From a bacterium (GTDB lineage Bacteria > Bacillota > Clostridia > Oscillospirales > Acutalibacteraceae), in contig JAHKVW010000031.1 in assembly GCA_020624805.1 (NCBI GenBank), positions 1 through 44,567 of the forward strand: a DNA stretch of 44,567 bases. Reading direction: 5' to 3'. Both the position numbers and the translations under genes were made by a program. A model generated the notes under the pieces. The model was given only the letters and a program-made list of their open reading frames with translations. It was not told the origin of the DNA and made no database searches. Below, in pieces: positions 1-8,318 of this stretch; positions within the stretch are counted from its first letter, which is position 1; each line of letters opens with the position of its first letter.

Positions 1-52
1 ATCTCTCCCTCCGAGCTCGCAAGCGAGCCCACCTCCCTCGTCAGAGGGAGGA
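1..52. repeat. right-end fragment of palindromic element (family E)
   Basis: The window opens inside a repeat with the ATCTCTCCC block followed by the palindrome CCTCCCTCGTCAGAGGGAGG. The same arrangement forms the right ends of the elements at 21767-21982 and 23472-24068, so this is probably the end of a third copy cut by the window edge. Confidence 0.6.
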
Positions 53-98
53 TGATAGACGTACTGTTCCTAACTTATATACTTTTTCGACAAACTGG

Positions 99-127
99 CA
101 CCTCTGAGCAATCAGAGGTGTTCTTTT
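99..127 (+). terminator. Rho-independent terminator
   Basis: Perfect 9-bp stem CACCTCTGA / TCAGAGGTG with a GCAA tetraloop, followed by TTCTTTT. The T tract lies on the plus side, so it would end transcription entering from left of the window. It could act weakly on the minus-strand MutS-like gene as well. Confidence 0.7.
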
Positions 128-156
128 ATGCGCGGAATCGATTTTTGACAGATCCT

Positions 157-1860
157 TTATTCGGTTGGATGCTTTCGGTCGATATCTTCTTTGATCTGCT
201 CGAAGGTCACGCCGTATTTTTTCGCGATATCGGCGGCGTAGCTCACGCCCTGCGGCGGCGCGATACTGACCTTGAAGCTCCGCTCGCCGTCGTGCACGCC
301 CGTGATCAGGCTTTCAACGCGGCTGTCGCCCTCGACCGCGTCGTTCAATTCGTCGACCGATCGTGCCAGATCGTGCATATGGGTGTTGAAGATCGCGCGC
401 GTGCCGAGGTAACGCATGGATTTGACCACATCCTTGGCAATGAAAACGCCTTCGGCAACGCTTGTGGTCGCAAGGCTCTCGTTGAGGAGCAACAGACTGT
501 AGCGGGTCGCGATCTCAAAGATCCTGGACAGGCGTTGACTTTCTTCTCCCAGTCTGCCCAGATCGACGGTCTCGTTCTCATCGGCGGGGAAGTGGCTGAA
601 GATGTTGTCGCAGGGGCTGATCGACGCTTCTCTTGCGGGCACATACACGCCCCACTGCGCCATCAGCATCGCCAGTCCGATCGCCTGCGTAAAGATCGTT
701 TTGCCGCCGCGGTTGGGACCGGTGAGGATATAGATACGGTGTTCGTCATTGAACGCGAAATCATTCGCGATGATGGCGATCTCTTCACCGTTCAGCTTGT
801 TGATCGCGAGCTTCAGATTGTAGACGTCGTGAAAGGCGCAGGAGCGTTCCTCGACATCGCGGATCTCGGGATCGCAAAGCGGCATCCCGACGCCCTGCAG
901 CTTTTCCGTCAGCTCCGACCAGCGGGTATAAAACAGGATCTCCGGCAGCAGACTGATGAGGGAGTATCCGTTGACATTGACATATTTTTTGATGGTCGAT
1001 TTGATATCCGCGACCGTGCGCTTCATGATCTCTGTCACCTGCTTGCGGAGCGACTGCGACAGCGGATCCTTGCCCGTGACGTTGCTGGTCTCGATATGCG
1101 CGTCGTGTGTGGCGGCGCTGACCATATAACTGCCCATCGTGATCTCTTTGTGATTCGGATTTGCGGGATGATAGCGGTGATTCTCCCCGAGGTCGACGCC
1201 GCGGTTCAGATCATCCTTTCTGTCGGTAAAGCCCTTGAAGCGGCTCATCAGCCCGGAATCGCTGAATTTCGTATCGTTGAGCGCTACGATCCCGGCGCTT
1301 TCGGGACGCAGGTATTTGTCGAGGTTCACGCCGATGGTGATGCTCTTCAGCCGCTGCGCCTTTTCCATCACCTCGTCGATATCCGCCTTGAGCTCCTCAA
1401 AACCGCTTTCCTGCGCGATGTCGGTGACGATCTCCCGCAGACGCAACAGTCCGCCCGAGGTGATCGGGAGCTCAGAGAGCGTTTCTTTGAGCATATTGAT
1501 ACACGCCATGTAGTCGTCCATCTCGCGCAGACGGTTGATGAGCGACCACAGCGCCGTGGCGTCGTTGTCCATCTGAAAACGCTCCAGATCGCGCAGATCG
1601 GAGAGCTTCGCGACCAGCTCCTGCATTTTATCTCTGAGCTTTGGAAATCGCAGAAAATCCGCGAACACCTCGTGGCGATAGCGGATGGTATCGGCGTCCG
1701 TCGGCAGCTTTGTCATCATGCCCAAGAGATGCGGACGCTCCGTATGGCGATCGGTCAGCGCGTCCAGAATGAAGTTGAGGGACAGATCGTTGACCGCCTC
1801 ATCATTCAGGGTATGATAGCGCCTTTCGGCGTTTTCGGGATATAACAGGCTGAAGTTCAT
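157..1860 (-). CDS. MutS-family ATPase (MutS-like, domain V)
   Basis: A 567-residue MutS-related ABC ATPase, presumably a DNA-structure-binding protein. Seen: Walker A GPNRGGKT at residues 381-388, a downstream signature/Q region (VDLGRLGEESQRL), a Walker B-like LLLLNESLA strand and a switch-like NTHMHDLA segment. The first 370 residues are helical and resemble the MutS core/clamp; the N-terminal mismatch-recognition module of MutS1 and the C-terminal Smr nuclease of MutS2 are both absent. It is therefore closer to the short MutS-like proteins of Firmicutes with no settled role than to canonical mutS. The ATG is supported by GGAGGAACAAG upstream and a good promoter at 1891-1919. It is monocistronic on the minus strand. 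Family assignment is firm; cellular role is unknown. Confidence 0.85.
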   Translation of the reverse strand: MNFSLLYPENAERRYHTLNDEAVNDLSLNFILDALTDRHTERPHLLGMMTKLPTDADTIRYRHEVFADFLRFPKLRDKMQELVAKLSDLRDLERFQMDNDATALWSLINRLREMDDYMACINMLKETLSELPITSGGLLRLREIVTDIAQESGFEELKADIDEVMEKAQRLKSITIGVNLDKYLRPESAGIVALNDTKFSDSGLMSRFKGFTDRKDDLNRGVDLGENHRYHPANPNHKEITMGSYMVSAATHDAHIETSNVTGKDPLSQSLRKQVTEIMKRTVADIKSTIKKYVNVNGYSLISLLPEILFYTRWSELTEKLQGVGMPLCDPEIRDVEERSCAFHDVYNLKLAINKLNGEEIAIIANDFAFNDEHRIYILTGPNRGGKTIFTQAIGLAMLMAQWGVYVPAREASISPCDNIFSHFPADENETVDLGRLGEESQRLSRIFEIATRYSLLLLNESLATTSVAEGVFIAKDVVKSMRYLGTRAIFNTHMHDLARSVDELNDAVEGDSRVESLITGVHDGERSFKVSIAPPQGVSYAADIAKKYGVTFEQIKEDIDRKHPTE

Positions 1861-1890
1861 CTTGTTCCTCCGTCATGGTTCATATATTTG

Positions 1891-1919
1891 AGTATACCAC
1901 GTCGCAGCACGATATTCAA
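1891..1919 (-). promoter_or_regulatory. sigma-A-type promoter of the MutS-like gene
   Basis: On the minus strand TTGAAT, a 17-nt spacer, then TATACT, ending about 30 nt upstream of the ATG. Close to the vegetative consensus. Confidence 0.65.
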
Positions 1920-2030
1920 CGAAAAATCCGCACAATACAAAAGCACCCTCGCGTTACAGCAAAGGTGCCATTGTATATGAAAGGAAATACGCTTAGTCAT
2001 GCGGAGTTAGTTGAATGATGATCTATCCCG

Positions 2031-2219
2031 TCATGCGATGCGGGGCGAATCGGGTGAGGGAAAATCGATGATATCAGAATTGGCGGCTGAATTGACCGGG
2101 AGGACGATCCCCATCATCAGGGACGCCTTGCGGATCCTGCGCTTTCTGATCCTCTCTCGTCTGAGATCGCGCAGATCATAGGTGGTTTCCATTGTGTTCA
2201 GTTGAAGAGTCGATTTCAT
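2031..2219 (-). CDS. small hypothetical protein (62 aa)
   Basis: A 62-residue ORF. The frame is open further upstream, but ATG at 2219 is chosen because AAAGGCGG sits 7 nt before it and the upstream part is repeat sequence. The protein has a very basic middle (RRERIRKRRIRK) followed by a short hydrophobic stretch and an acidic/proline tail. I recognise no family. Its 5' flank is a family A palindromic repeat. It could be a real small basic peptide or a chance ORF; coding support rests on the ribosome binding site only. Confidence 0.35.
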   Translation of the reverse strand: MKSTLQLNTMETTYDLRDLRRERIRKRRIRKASLMMGIVLPVNSAANSDIIDFPSPDSPRIA

Positions 2220-2244
2220 ATTTACGCCGCCTTTCTTTATTGTT

Positions 2245-2295
2245 ATTGTCATTGCGAAGCCCCGAACACGTTTCGGGGCTGTGGCAATCTCAACC
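2245..2295 (+). repeat. short palindromic repeat, family A
   Basis: Conserved ends CATTGCGAAG and GGCAATCTCAACC enclose a variable palindrome (here AGCCCCGAAAC-like arms around ACACG). Related copies lie at 18809-18853, 31223-31275 (inverted) and 39803-39851. Confidence 0.7.
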
Positions 2296-2439
2296 GTTGT
2301 GGAAAGAATACCTCGTCCGAGTTGTGTGAGGGTAAGATCTTTTCTGTCTATGGCAGTATCATAACCTGTCAATATGATATCCGTGTGATTGAAGTGTGAA
2401 GATTTTGTGAGAGTTTTATCACGAGATTGTTTCATCATA

Positions 2440-2553
2440 TAGGCTCCCTTTGGTAAAGGAGATTTCCCTGCTAGGGGAAATGTCCGCAATGCGGACAAAA
2501 GGGTCTGCTGCCTCCGCTAGGAGGGCTCAAACCGATAAAAGACTGACGGATTG
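2440..2553 (+). repeat. intergenic repeat, family B (long form)
   Basis: Begins AGGCTCCCTTTGGTAAAGG and runs through nested small hairpins (TTTCCCTGCTAGGGGAAA, TGTCCGCAATGCGGACA) to ACTGACGGATTG. It is almost identical to the copy at 42435-42575 and related to shorter forms at 12551, 25885 and 35741. Together with the region up to 2695 it fills the gap before the next gene; nothing else was seen there. Confidence 0.75.
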
Positions 2554-2695
2554 TATTAATATCGGCAAAGCCGACTCCCTTCTATTGTTTATCACGGTTC
2601 ACACAATCTTGTTTTTTCACATAATGTTCATATTTGTATCACGCAGAAAACAGATTGACGGGTTATGATATGGCTGTAATCAAAAAACATCCACA

Positions 2696-2724
2696 TCGAC
2701 ATTGCAAAAGCGCCATCCTATACT
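2696..2724 (+). promoter_or_regulatory. promoter of the Cthe_2159-like lipoprotein gene
   Basis: TCGACA, a 17-nt spacer, TATACT. The -10 is part of a short palindrome CTATACTGTATAG that might double as an operator. Start codon follows 60 nt later. Confidence 0.55.
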
Positions 2725-2784
2725 GTATAGTTTGGAGCAGTACAGAACCTTTCGCAATGATCCGACAAAAAAGGAGGAACCACC

Positions 2785-4119
2785 ATGAAAAAGATGATCG
2801 TTGTTTTATTAATCTTATTAATGATAACCGCCGCGCTGACAGCCTGCGGCAAAGCACAGGATCAGTCCGCGGGATCAAACGCTTTGGCGGATACATCCGC
2901 CAAGACGGCAGAAACGACCGCTGCCGCTTCGGCGACACAGACCGCCGCAAGCAGCACCGGTACCAAGCTCAGTCAGCCTAATGAGGTCGTCACCACCGCT
3001 AACGTCACCTCGAACGGCGCGATCAACGCGACCGAACTCTTCTCCGATCGCGACCTCAAGCAAACCGCCGATCTCACCGACGCGGTCTACTACGATCTCA
3101 GCGACAACAGCAACATCACCATCACCAAAGAAGGCGTCTATGTGATCTCCGGCTCCGCTTCCAACGCGTCTGTCATCATTGAAGCGGGCGATAACGATAA
3201 GGTTCAGCTCGTATTCAACGGCGCGACCATCTCCAACAGCTCCGCGCCCGCTGTCTACGTCAAGAACGCCGACAAGGTATTCGTCACCACCGTAGAGGGC
3301 ACGACCACCGAGCTGACTGTCAGCGGCACCTTTACCGCCGACGGCGAGACCAACACCGACGCCGTCATCTTCTCCAAGGATGATCTGGTACTCAACGGTC
3401 TGGGCACACTGACCGTCAACAGCTCCGACAACGGTATTTCCGGCAAGGATGATATCAAGATCACCGGCGGTACCATCAACATCACCTCGACCGCCGACGC
3501 GATCGAAGCCAACGAGAGCATCGCGATCGCTGACGGTACCATCACCATCAAGACGAGCAAGGACGCGCTGCACGCCGAGAATGACGAGGATGACAGCACC
3601 GGTTATATCTACATCTGCGGCGGCACCTTCAACATCGACGCGGCCTCCGACGCGATTCAGGCGACCACGATTGCTCAGATCGACAACGGCAACATCACCG
3701 CAAGCGCTGTCGAGACGATCGAAGCGACCTATGTCCAGCTCAACGGCGGCACCTATAACCTCACCGCCTCCGACGACGGCATCAACGCGACAAGCAAGTC
3801 AAAATCCCAATCCGTCAAGATCGAGATCAACGGCGGCGATATCACCGTCAACATGGGTCAGGGCGACACCGACGGCATCGACTCCAACGGTGATCTGATC
3901 ATCAACGGCGGCACCGTCAACGTCAACGCGCAATCACCCTTCGACTATGACGGTCAGGGACAGCTCAACGGCGGCACCGTCTACGTCAACGGCTCCCAGG
4001 TCACCGAGCTGACCAACCAGATGATGGGCGGCGGCATGGGCGGCGGCCGCGGCGGAATGGGCGGCGACCCCAATATGAACGGTAACGGCGGCCCCATGGG
4101 CGGCGGCTTCGGCAGATAA
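2785..4119 (+). CDS. Cthe_2159-type beta-helix lipoprotein (carbohydrate-binding domain)
   Basis: A 444-residue exported lipoprotein. Residues 1-21 form a signal peptide ending in a lipobox-like LTAC, so the protein is expected to be anchored to the outer face of the membrane. After a Thr/Ser/Ala linker, residues from about 75 to 410 carry repeated short strands with recurring NGGT, GGTI and NNGDI turns, typical of a parallel beta-helix. The tail is Gly/Met-rich (MMGGGMGGGRGGMGG). This domain order matches the Cthe_2159 / DUF4353 family, whose founding member binds polygalacturonate and cellulose. RBS AAGGAGG at 2771-2777. It stands alone between a promoter and a strong terminator. In other Clostridia the family often neighbours CotH or polyphosphate VTC genes; neither is present here. 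Ligand in this organism is unknown. Confidence 0.85.
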   Translation: MKKMIVVLLILLMITAALTACGKAQDQSAGSNALADTSAKTAETTAAASATQTAASSTGTKLSQPNEVVTTANVTSNGAINATELFSDRDLKQTADLTDAVYYDLSDNSNITITKEGVYVISGSASNASVIIEAGDNDKVQLVFNGATISNSSAPAVYVKNADKVFVTTVEGTTTELTVSGTFTADGETNTDAVIFSKDDLVLNGLGTLTVNSSDNGISGKDDIKITGGTINITSTADAIEANESIAIADGTITIKTSKDALHAENDEDDSTGYIYICGGTFNIDAASDAIQATTIAQIDNGNITASAVETIEATYVQLNGGTYNLTASDDGINATSKSKSQSVKIEINGGDITVNMGQGDTDGIDSNGDLIINGGTVNVNAQSPFDYDGQGQLNGGTVYVNGSQVTELTNQMMGGGMGGGRGGMGGDPNMNGNGGPMGGGFGR

Positions 4120-4148
4120 AGTGAAAAGGCGTGCGCGCCCATCAAACA

Positions 4149-4187
4149 AACCCCTTGAACGTGTTGTTCAAGGGGTTATCTGTTTTT
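4149..4187 (+). terminator. Rho-independent terminator
   Basis: Stem AACCCCTTGAAC / GTTCAAGGGGTT, loop GTGTT, then ATCTGTTTTT. Ends the lipoprotein transcript. Confidence 0.85.
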
Positions 4188-4202
4188 GGAGCTTTATTAT
4201 AT

Positions 4203-5612
4203 TCAGATAAGATACCGCTGGATCGCTGTCGCGTCGAGAATGTCGCGCTCGCCGTCGCGGTTGAAGTCGGAGAAGCAGCGGATGTTTCCGATAGGAGCAC
4301 CCATTTCATCATCCTCGGGATAATCCGCGATTTTTGCCGCGCAGCGCTGCATCATGGTCGCGTCGATCACGGTGATGCTGTTGTCGCCGTCGATATCGCC
4401 CAGCAGCTTTCCTTCGCCGAGCTCGTCAAATGTCTTTTGCAGTCCGTTGTACTCCTCGACCGTATTACCGTCCAACGGGATGAATCGATCCTGCTTTACA
4501 TCATAGACGCCGTAGCCGGAATCAAACGGAGCGCCTACGCTCGGTCTTGTCACCACACGGTTACCGATAATGGCCTGATAGATGCCTGTGAGCTGAAGAT
4601 AGGATTCCACGCGCAGGAGCACCCAGTCGACCTTGCCCGCGGCGTCGTGATGCTCAAACATCTCGTCATAGAGCTGATAATAATCCGCGAACCCTGTCTC
4701 ACTCCGACCGCCGCGGGGAGGTTCGCATTCTATGAGGGGTACAACGTAATCGGCGCAGAAGCGGTCGAACAGCGTGTGGGACGGTCCCTTGGTGAAAGCG
4801 GGGTCGACGCCGCCGCACCAGGCGAAATCGTAAAGGAGAATGTTTCCGTCGTCATCTTAATCGCCATAGGTATACAGGTGTACCGAACCGTCGAACACAC
4901 ATTCCTGTGACTGCGTTTTGCCGTCGGTCAGGTAATAATACGTCATCCCCTCGGGCATCGAAAAGCGGTACATCTGCTCGGCATAGTCATTTATGTCAAA
5001 GGGATCCATCTTCGCACGGATGGTCGTTTCTTCTCCGTAATCGTTTTTTTCGGAGCGGCAGCAGATCATCAGATCATTATCGAACAGGTTCGCATGATTG
5101 TCAAAGACGATCAGGTTTTTCTCGACGGTATCCGCTTGCGTCGGGATGGTCGGATACGTCGCTCCTTCATTCGGCAGGGTGGGATCCGGCTCGTTGTAGG
5201 AGATCTCCTGTACGTTGACTTTATAGTAATAGCTGTCGTCGACCTCACCGGTCAGCGAGATCAGTACCCGCTCGCCTATGGGAATCTCGACGGTCTGGTG
5301 AGAGGCGTCGTCGTTGATGATGATGCAGTTGACGTTATACGGTATGAACGCCGCGTACATCACATCGCCGTTGTCATTGGAATCGACCGCCTCCATCTGG
5401 ATACCGGGCCATTCATACGGCGCATCGAGATAGAAGCCGTTTTGTATTTCCATACCGAACAGATACGCGTCGGAGAACTGACCGGCATAGTCGGCAAAAA
5501 AGACTCTTCTTTGCAGTGCCGCCGGATTGGCTTCTCCGTTTGCCGACGCGATCAGCGGAAACGCGGTCAGCAGTAAACAGACCGTCAGAATGACAGCAAT
5601 GATCTTTTTCAT
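4203..5612 (-). pseudogene. exported dockerin-bearing protein interrupted by in-frame TAA
   Basis: One reading frame of 470 codons runs from ATG 5612 (RBS AAGGAGGAAGAATC) to the stop at 4203, broken by a single TAA at 4857-4859. No frame change is needed to join the halves. The 5' half has a signal peptide (MKKIIAVILTVCLLLTAFPL) and a secreted domain of unknown family. The 3' half continues with DDDGNILLYDF and ends in a type I dockerin-like pair (GDIDGDNSITVIDATMMQR and FNRDGERDILDATAIQR), which in Ruminococcus-like bacteria attaches exported proteins to cohesins or acts in an unknown way. The full product would be about 468 residues. As read, only a 251-residue secreted fragment lacking the dockerin is made. 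A nonsense mutation, a base-call error or stop readthrough all fit; mutation or error is most likely. Confidence 0.75.
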
Positions 5613-5787
5613 GATTCTTCCTCCTTGTAGGATTAACATGATCTATTTACATTAATTATAGCATAAAAATCGAAAGATGGAAACGAACTGTCACAAAAAC
5701 GTGAGTAGCGGGTATAAAAAATAGAAGGCGATTTTTGTGCAGGGTGACAGTGTACAACTTGCATAAATTAACGCCGCGGATTTTGGA

Positions 5788-5816
5788 TTGCTTATCCAAT
5801 GCTTTTGTGATATGAT
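5788..5816 (+). promoter_or_regulatory. candidate promoter of the kinase/FHA/phosphatase operon
   Basis: TTGCTT, 17-nt spacer, TATGAT, about 75 nt upstream of the kinase start codon. The -35 is imperfect. Confidence 0.5.
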
Positions 5817-5892
5817 TAATATGTATTTGTTTGCGCATTCAGCGCATGGCAAAGCAGCGCTGTGTCTTTTCCCGCAGACAAACGGAGGAACT

Positions 5893-7977
5893 ATGAAGAA
5901 TTATTGCTATTCCTGTATGAATGAGCTCACGGATGGTGAAATCTGTCATCATTGTCTGAAAGAAAATACGGCGGATGATACTGTCTATCGTCTCAAGCCC
6001 GGTACGATGCTGAACAACAAATACCTTGTCGGCAATTGTATCGGTGAGGGCGGCTTCGGCATTACCTACATCGGCAGAGATCTGACGCTCGATATGCGCG
6101 TCGCGATCAAGGAGTATTTCCCCAACGGATATGTCAACCGCAACAATACCGTCAGTCAGGACGTCACTGCCTCTACCGAAAACCAAAAAGAGATCTTTTA
6201 TAAAGGCAAGGACAACTTTTTGGAAGAAGCGCGTAAGATCGCGAAATTCGTCGGTGAGCCGGGTATCGTCGGCGTCAGAGAGTATTTTGAAGCAAACGGT
6301 ACCGCTTATATCATTATGGATTATCTCGACGGCGTCAACCTGGCGTCTTATGTCAGAAACAACGGTACGATCAGCGCCGAGAGGATCTTTGAGCTGATGC
6401 TGCCGATGGTGCGCTCCCTCAAGCGCATCCATGAATCGGGCATCATCCACCGCGATATCTCTCCCGACAATATCATGTATCTCAAGAACGGCAGCCTGAA
6501 GCTGATGGACTTCGGCTCCGCGCGCTATTTTACCAACAATCAAAAGGAGATGTCGGTATTGCTCAAGCAGGGCTACGCGCCCGAGGAGCAGTATCGCAAA
6601 ACCGGCGATCAGGGACCATGGACGGATGTTTACGGCCTGTGCGCGACCATGTACCGCTGTATCACCGGCACCATCCCGGTGGACGCGCTCGATCGAATGA
6701 GAAGCGATACCTTGACGCCGCCCTCCAAGCTGGGAGTCGATATCCCCGAGTCGATGGAGGTCGTGTTGATGTACGGCCTTGCCGTCTTCAAGGAGAATCG
6801 CTGCCAGAGCATGGACGAGCTCGGCGATCTGATGGAAAAGGCGCTGGCAAGACAGCAGATCGCCGTTGATAACGCGCAGAACGTTTATGCCGACATCAAC
6901 CGCACACAGGCGGCGGACGGCTATTACAGAGAACAGACGCAAAAACAGTTCACCGGCAGTGATCCGACACAACCGCGCCGGTCCTCCGTGAATATGGCTT
7001 CCGGTTACATTCCCCCGCAAAACAGACAGCCCGGTCAGCCTGCGCCGCAGAATAAAACGAATAAAAAGGCGGTCACCGCGATCGTTGTCCTCTCATCGGT
7101 CATCATCGTAGCCGCTATCACCCTGATCGTATTCCTGCTTCTTCCCCGCAGTGATAAACCGACATCCGACCCTTCATCCGGTTCGATCTCATCGAGTTCT
7201 GCCTCGATCACCATGCCCAATTGCGTTAATATGAGCATGGAATACGCAAAGACAAACCTCGAAAACGCCGGTCTGGTTGTCGTGACTGAATACGAATACA
7301 GCAATGATGTGACCAAGGACAGTGTTATCAAACAGAGCATTGACGCTGATTCACAGGTCGAGTCCGGCAGTACGGTTACCCTGACCGTTTCCAAGGGCGC
7401 CGACACCAGCCCCTATGACTATAACCAAAAGCTCACGGTCTCCGCCGCGAGCGGTTCCTCCTCGGCGACCGCGACCCTCTATGAGTGGCAGAACGGCGAT
7501 TGGTCCGAGATCGCGGCGTATAACGCGGCTGTCGGCGCGAACGGCATCGGCGTCAACCGTGAAGGGCAAAAGACCACGCCTGTGGGCACCCATAAGCTCG
7601 GTATCGTGCTGACCAAGAGCGATGTCACGACCGATATGGCTACCTACAGCGCTACGCCTAATACCGGCGTTGTGTCCGATACCCATTCCTCATACTATAA
7701 TCAGATCTTTGAAGCGTCGGATGCTCCTACACTGAACAAATTCGACAAGGTATATGATGAGTTCGCCAACGCCGAGATCTTTATCGAGTTCAACGGCGAC
7801 GGCTTTTCGAGCAACGGTGTTGATTCGGGCGCCGGGTCGGCGATCTTCCTGCGCGGCAAGAACGGTTCGCTCTCTGCTACTTACGGTGACGTCGATATCT
7901 CAGCGAGCGATATGAGCGATCTGCTCTCAAGACTGGATCCTAATAAAAACCCCGTCATAGAATTGACGGTAGATTGA
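5893..7977 (+). CDS. membrane Ser/Thr protein kinase with PASTA and degenerate L,D-transpeptidase domain
   Basis: A 694-residue Hanks-type kinase. ATG 5893 is chosen over upstream codons because ACGGAGGA precedes it and the protein then starts with a zinc ribbon (CYSC...CHHC, residues 5-21). Kinase domain about 44-315: Gly loop GEGGFG 51-56, Lys73, catalytic HRDISPDN with Asp188 and Asn193, DFG Asp206, activation segment GYAPEEQY. A polar linker leads to one membrane helix near 393-417. Outside the cell: a PASTA repeat at about 438-502, then residues 512-694 that align along their whole length with the L,D-transpeptidase encoded at 8319. In that domain the catalytic His is replaced (Arg654 region) and the Cys by Tyr664, so it is probably a binding or sensing domain, not an enzyme. 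First gene of an operon that also holds an FHA-ABC exporter and a PP2C phosphatase, its likely partners. Confidence 0.9.
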   Translation: MKNYCYSCMNELTDGEICHHCLKENTADDTVYRLKPGTMLNNKYLVGNCIGEGGFGITYIGRDLTLDMRVAIKEYFPNGYVNRNNTVSQDVTASTENQKEIFYKGKDNFLEEARKIAKFVGEPGIVGVREYFEANGTAYIIMDYLDGVNLASYVRNNGTISAERIFELMLPMVRSLKRIHESGIIHRDISPDNIMYLKNGSLKLMDFGSARYFTNNQKEMSVLLKQGYAPEEQYRKTGDQGPWTDVYGLCATMYRCITGTIPVDALDRMRSDTLTPPSKLGVDIPESMEVVLMYGLAVFKENRCQSMDELGDLMEKALARQQIAVDNAQNVYADINRTQAADGYYREQTQKQFTGSDPTQPRRSSVNMASGYIPPQNRQPGQPAPQNKTNKKAVTAIVVLSSVIIVAAITLIVFLLLPRSDKPTSDPSSGSISSSSASITMPNCVNMSMEYAKTNLENAGLVVVTEYEYSNDVTKDSVIKQSIDADSQVESGSTVTLTVSKGADTSPYDYNQKLTVSAASGSSSATATLYEWQNGDWSEIAAYNAAVGANGIGVNREGQKTTPVGTHKLGIVLTKSDVTTDMATYSATPNTGVVSDTHSSYYNQIFEASDAPTLNKFDKVYDEFANAEIFIEFNGDGFSSNGVDSGAGSAIFLRGKNGSLSATYGDVDISASDMSDLLSRLDPNKNPVIELTVD

Positions 7978-8089
7978 CAGTGAGAACAACAGTCGTTATT
8001 CTCATCCGCATCTGCCCGGTGAACAACCGGCAGGTGATCATCAATAAATTATCCGGATAGTAATCTGTAACAGAATAAGGAGATTGAAT

Positions 8090-8287
8090 ATGAAAAAGAG
8101 AACTATGGTTATTATGGCATGTATCGGTCTGGCGGTCATCATCGCGGGCGCGGCAGTCACCCTGTATATCGTGATCAACAAGAAAAAGCCGAAAACTCCC
8201 GCGCCGCAGCCTACCGTTGCGGTCACTCAGGTCCAGCAGAACGCTCCCTCCGCCGATGCGACCGTGATCCCGACCGAATCCAAGTAA
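8090..8287 (+). CDS. small single-pass membrane protein
   Basis: A 65-residue protein with RBS AAGGAG 7 nt before ATG 8090. One membrane helix (residues about 7-25) is followed by NKKKPK and a Pro/Thr/Gln-rich outer tail. The first 35 residues closely parallel the N-terminus of the next gene (MKKRTMVIMACIGLAVIIAG against MKKKTVVIIALVCLAIILAS, then shared NKKKP). It appears to be a partial duplicate of the L,D-transpeptidase anchor lacking its enzyme domain, or a free-standing anchor/regulator. It lies 112 nt after the kinase and 31 nt before the transpeptidase. Function unknown. Confidence 0.7.
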   Translation: MKKRTMVIMACIGLAVIIAGAAVTLYIVINKKKPKTPAPQPTVAVTQVQQNAPSADATVIPTESK

Positions 8288-8318
8288 AGAGCCTATGATC
8301 GGATAACGGTGGATTGAT

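Noticed and set aside
52..1845. Long plus-strand ORF (597 codons) opposite the MutS-like gene
   Set aside because: It is the antisense shadow of a gene with clear Walker motifs, RBS and promoter on the other strand; its translation has no recognisable domain. Similar antisense ORFs (for example 12931-14121, 5839-7020) were dropped for the same reason.
4857..4859. Programmed stop-codon readthrough or selenocysteine/pyrrolysine recoding at the two in-frame stops
   Set aside because: The stops are TAA and TAG, not TGA; no SECIS-like or PYLIS-like structure or recoding gene was recognised, and TAG and TAA end other genes normally. Mutation or error is simpler.
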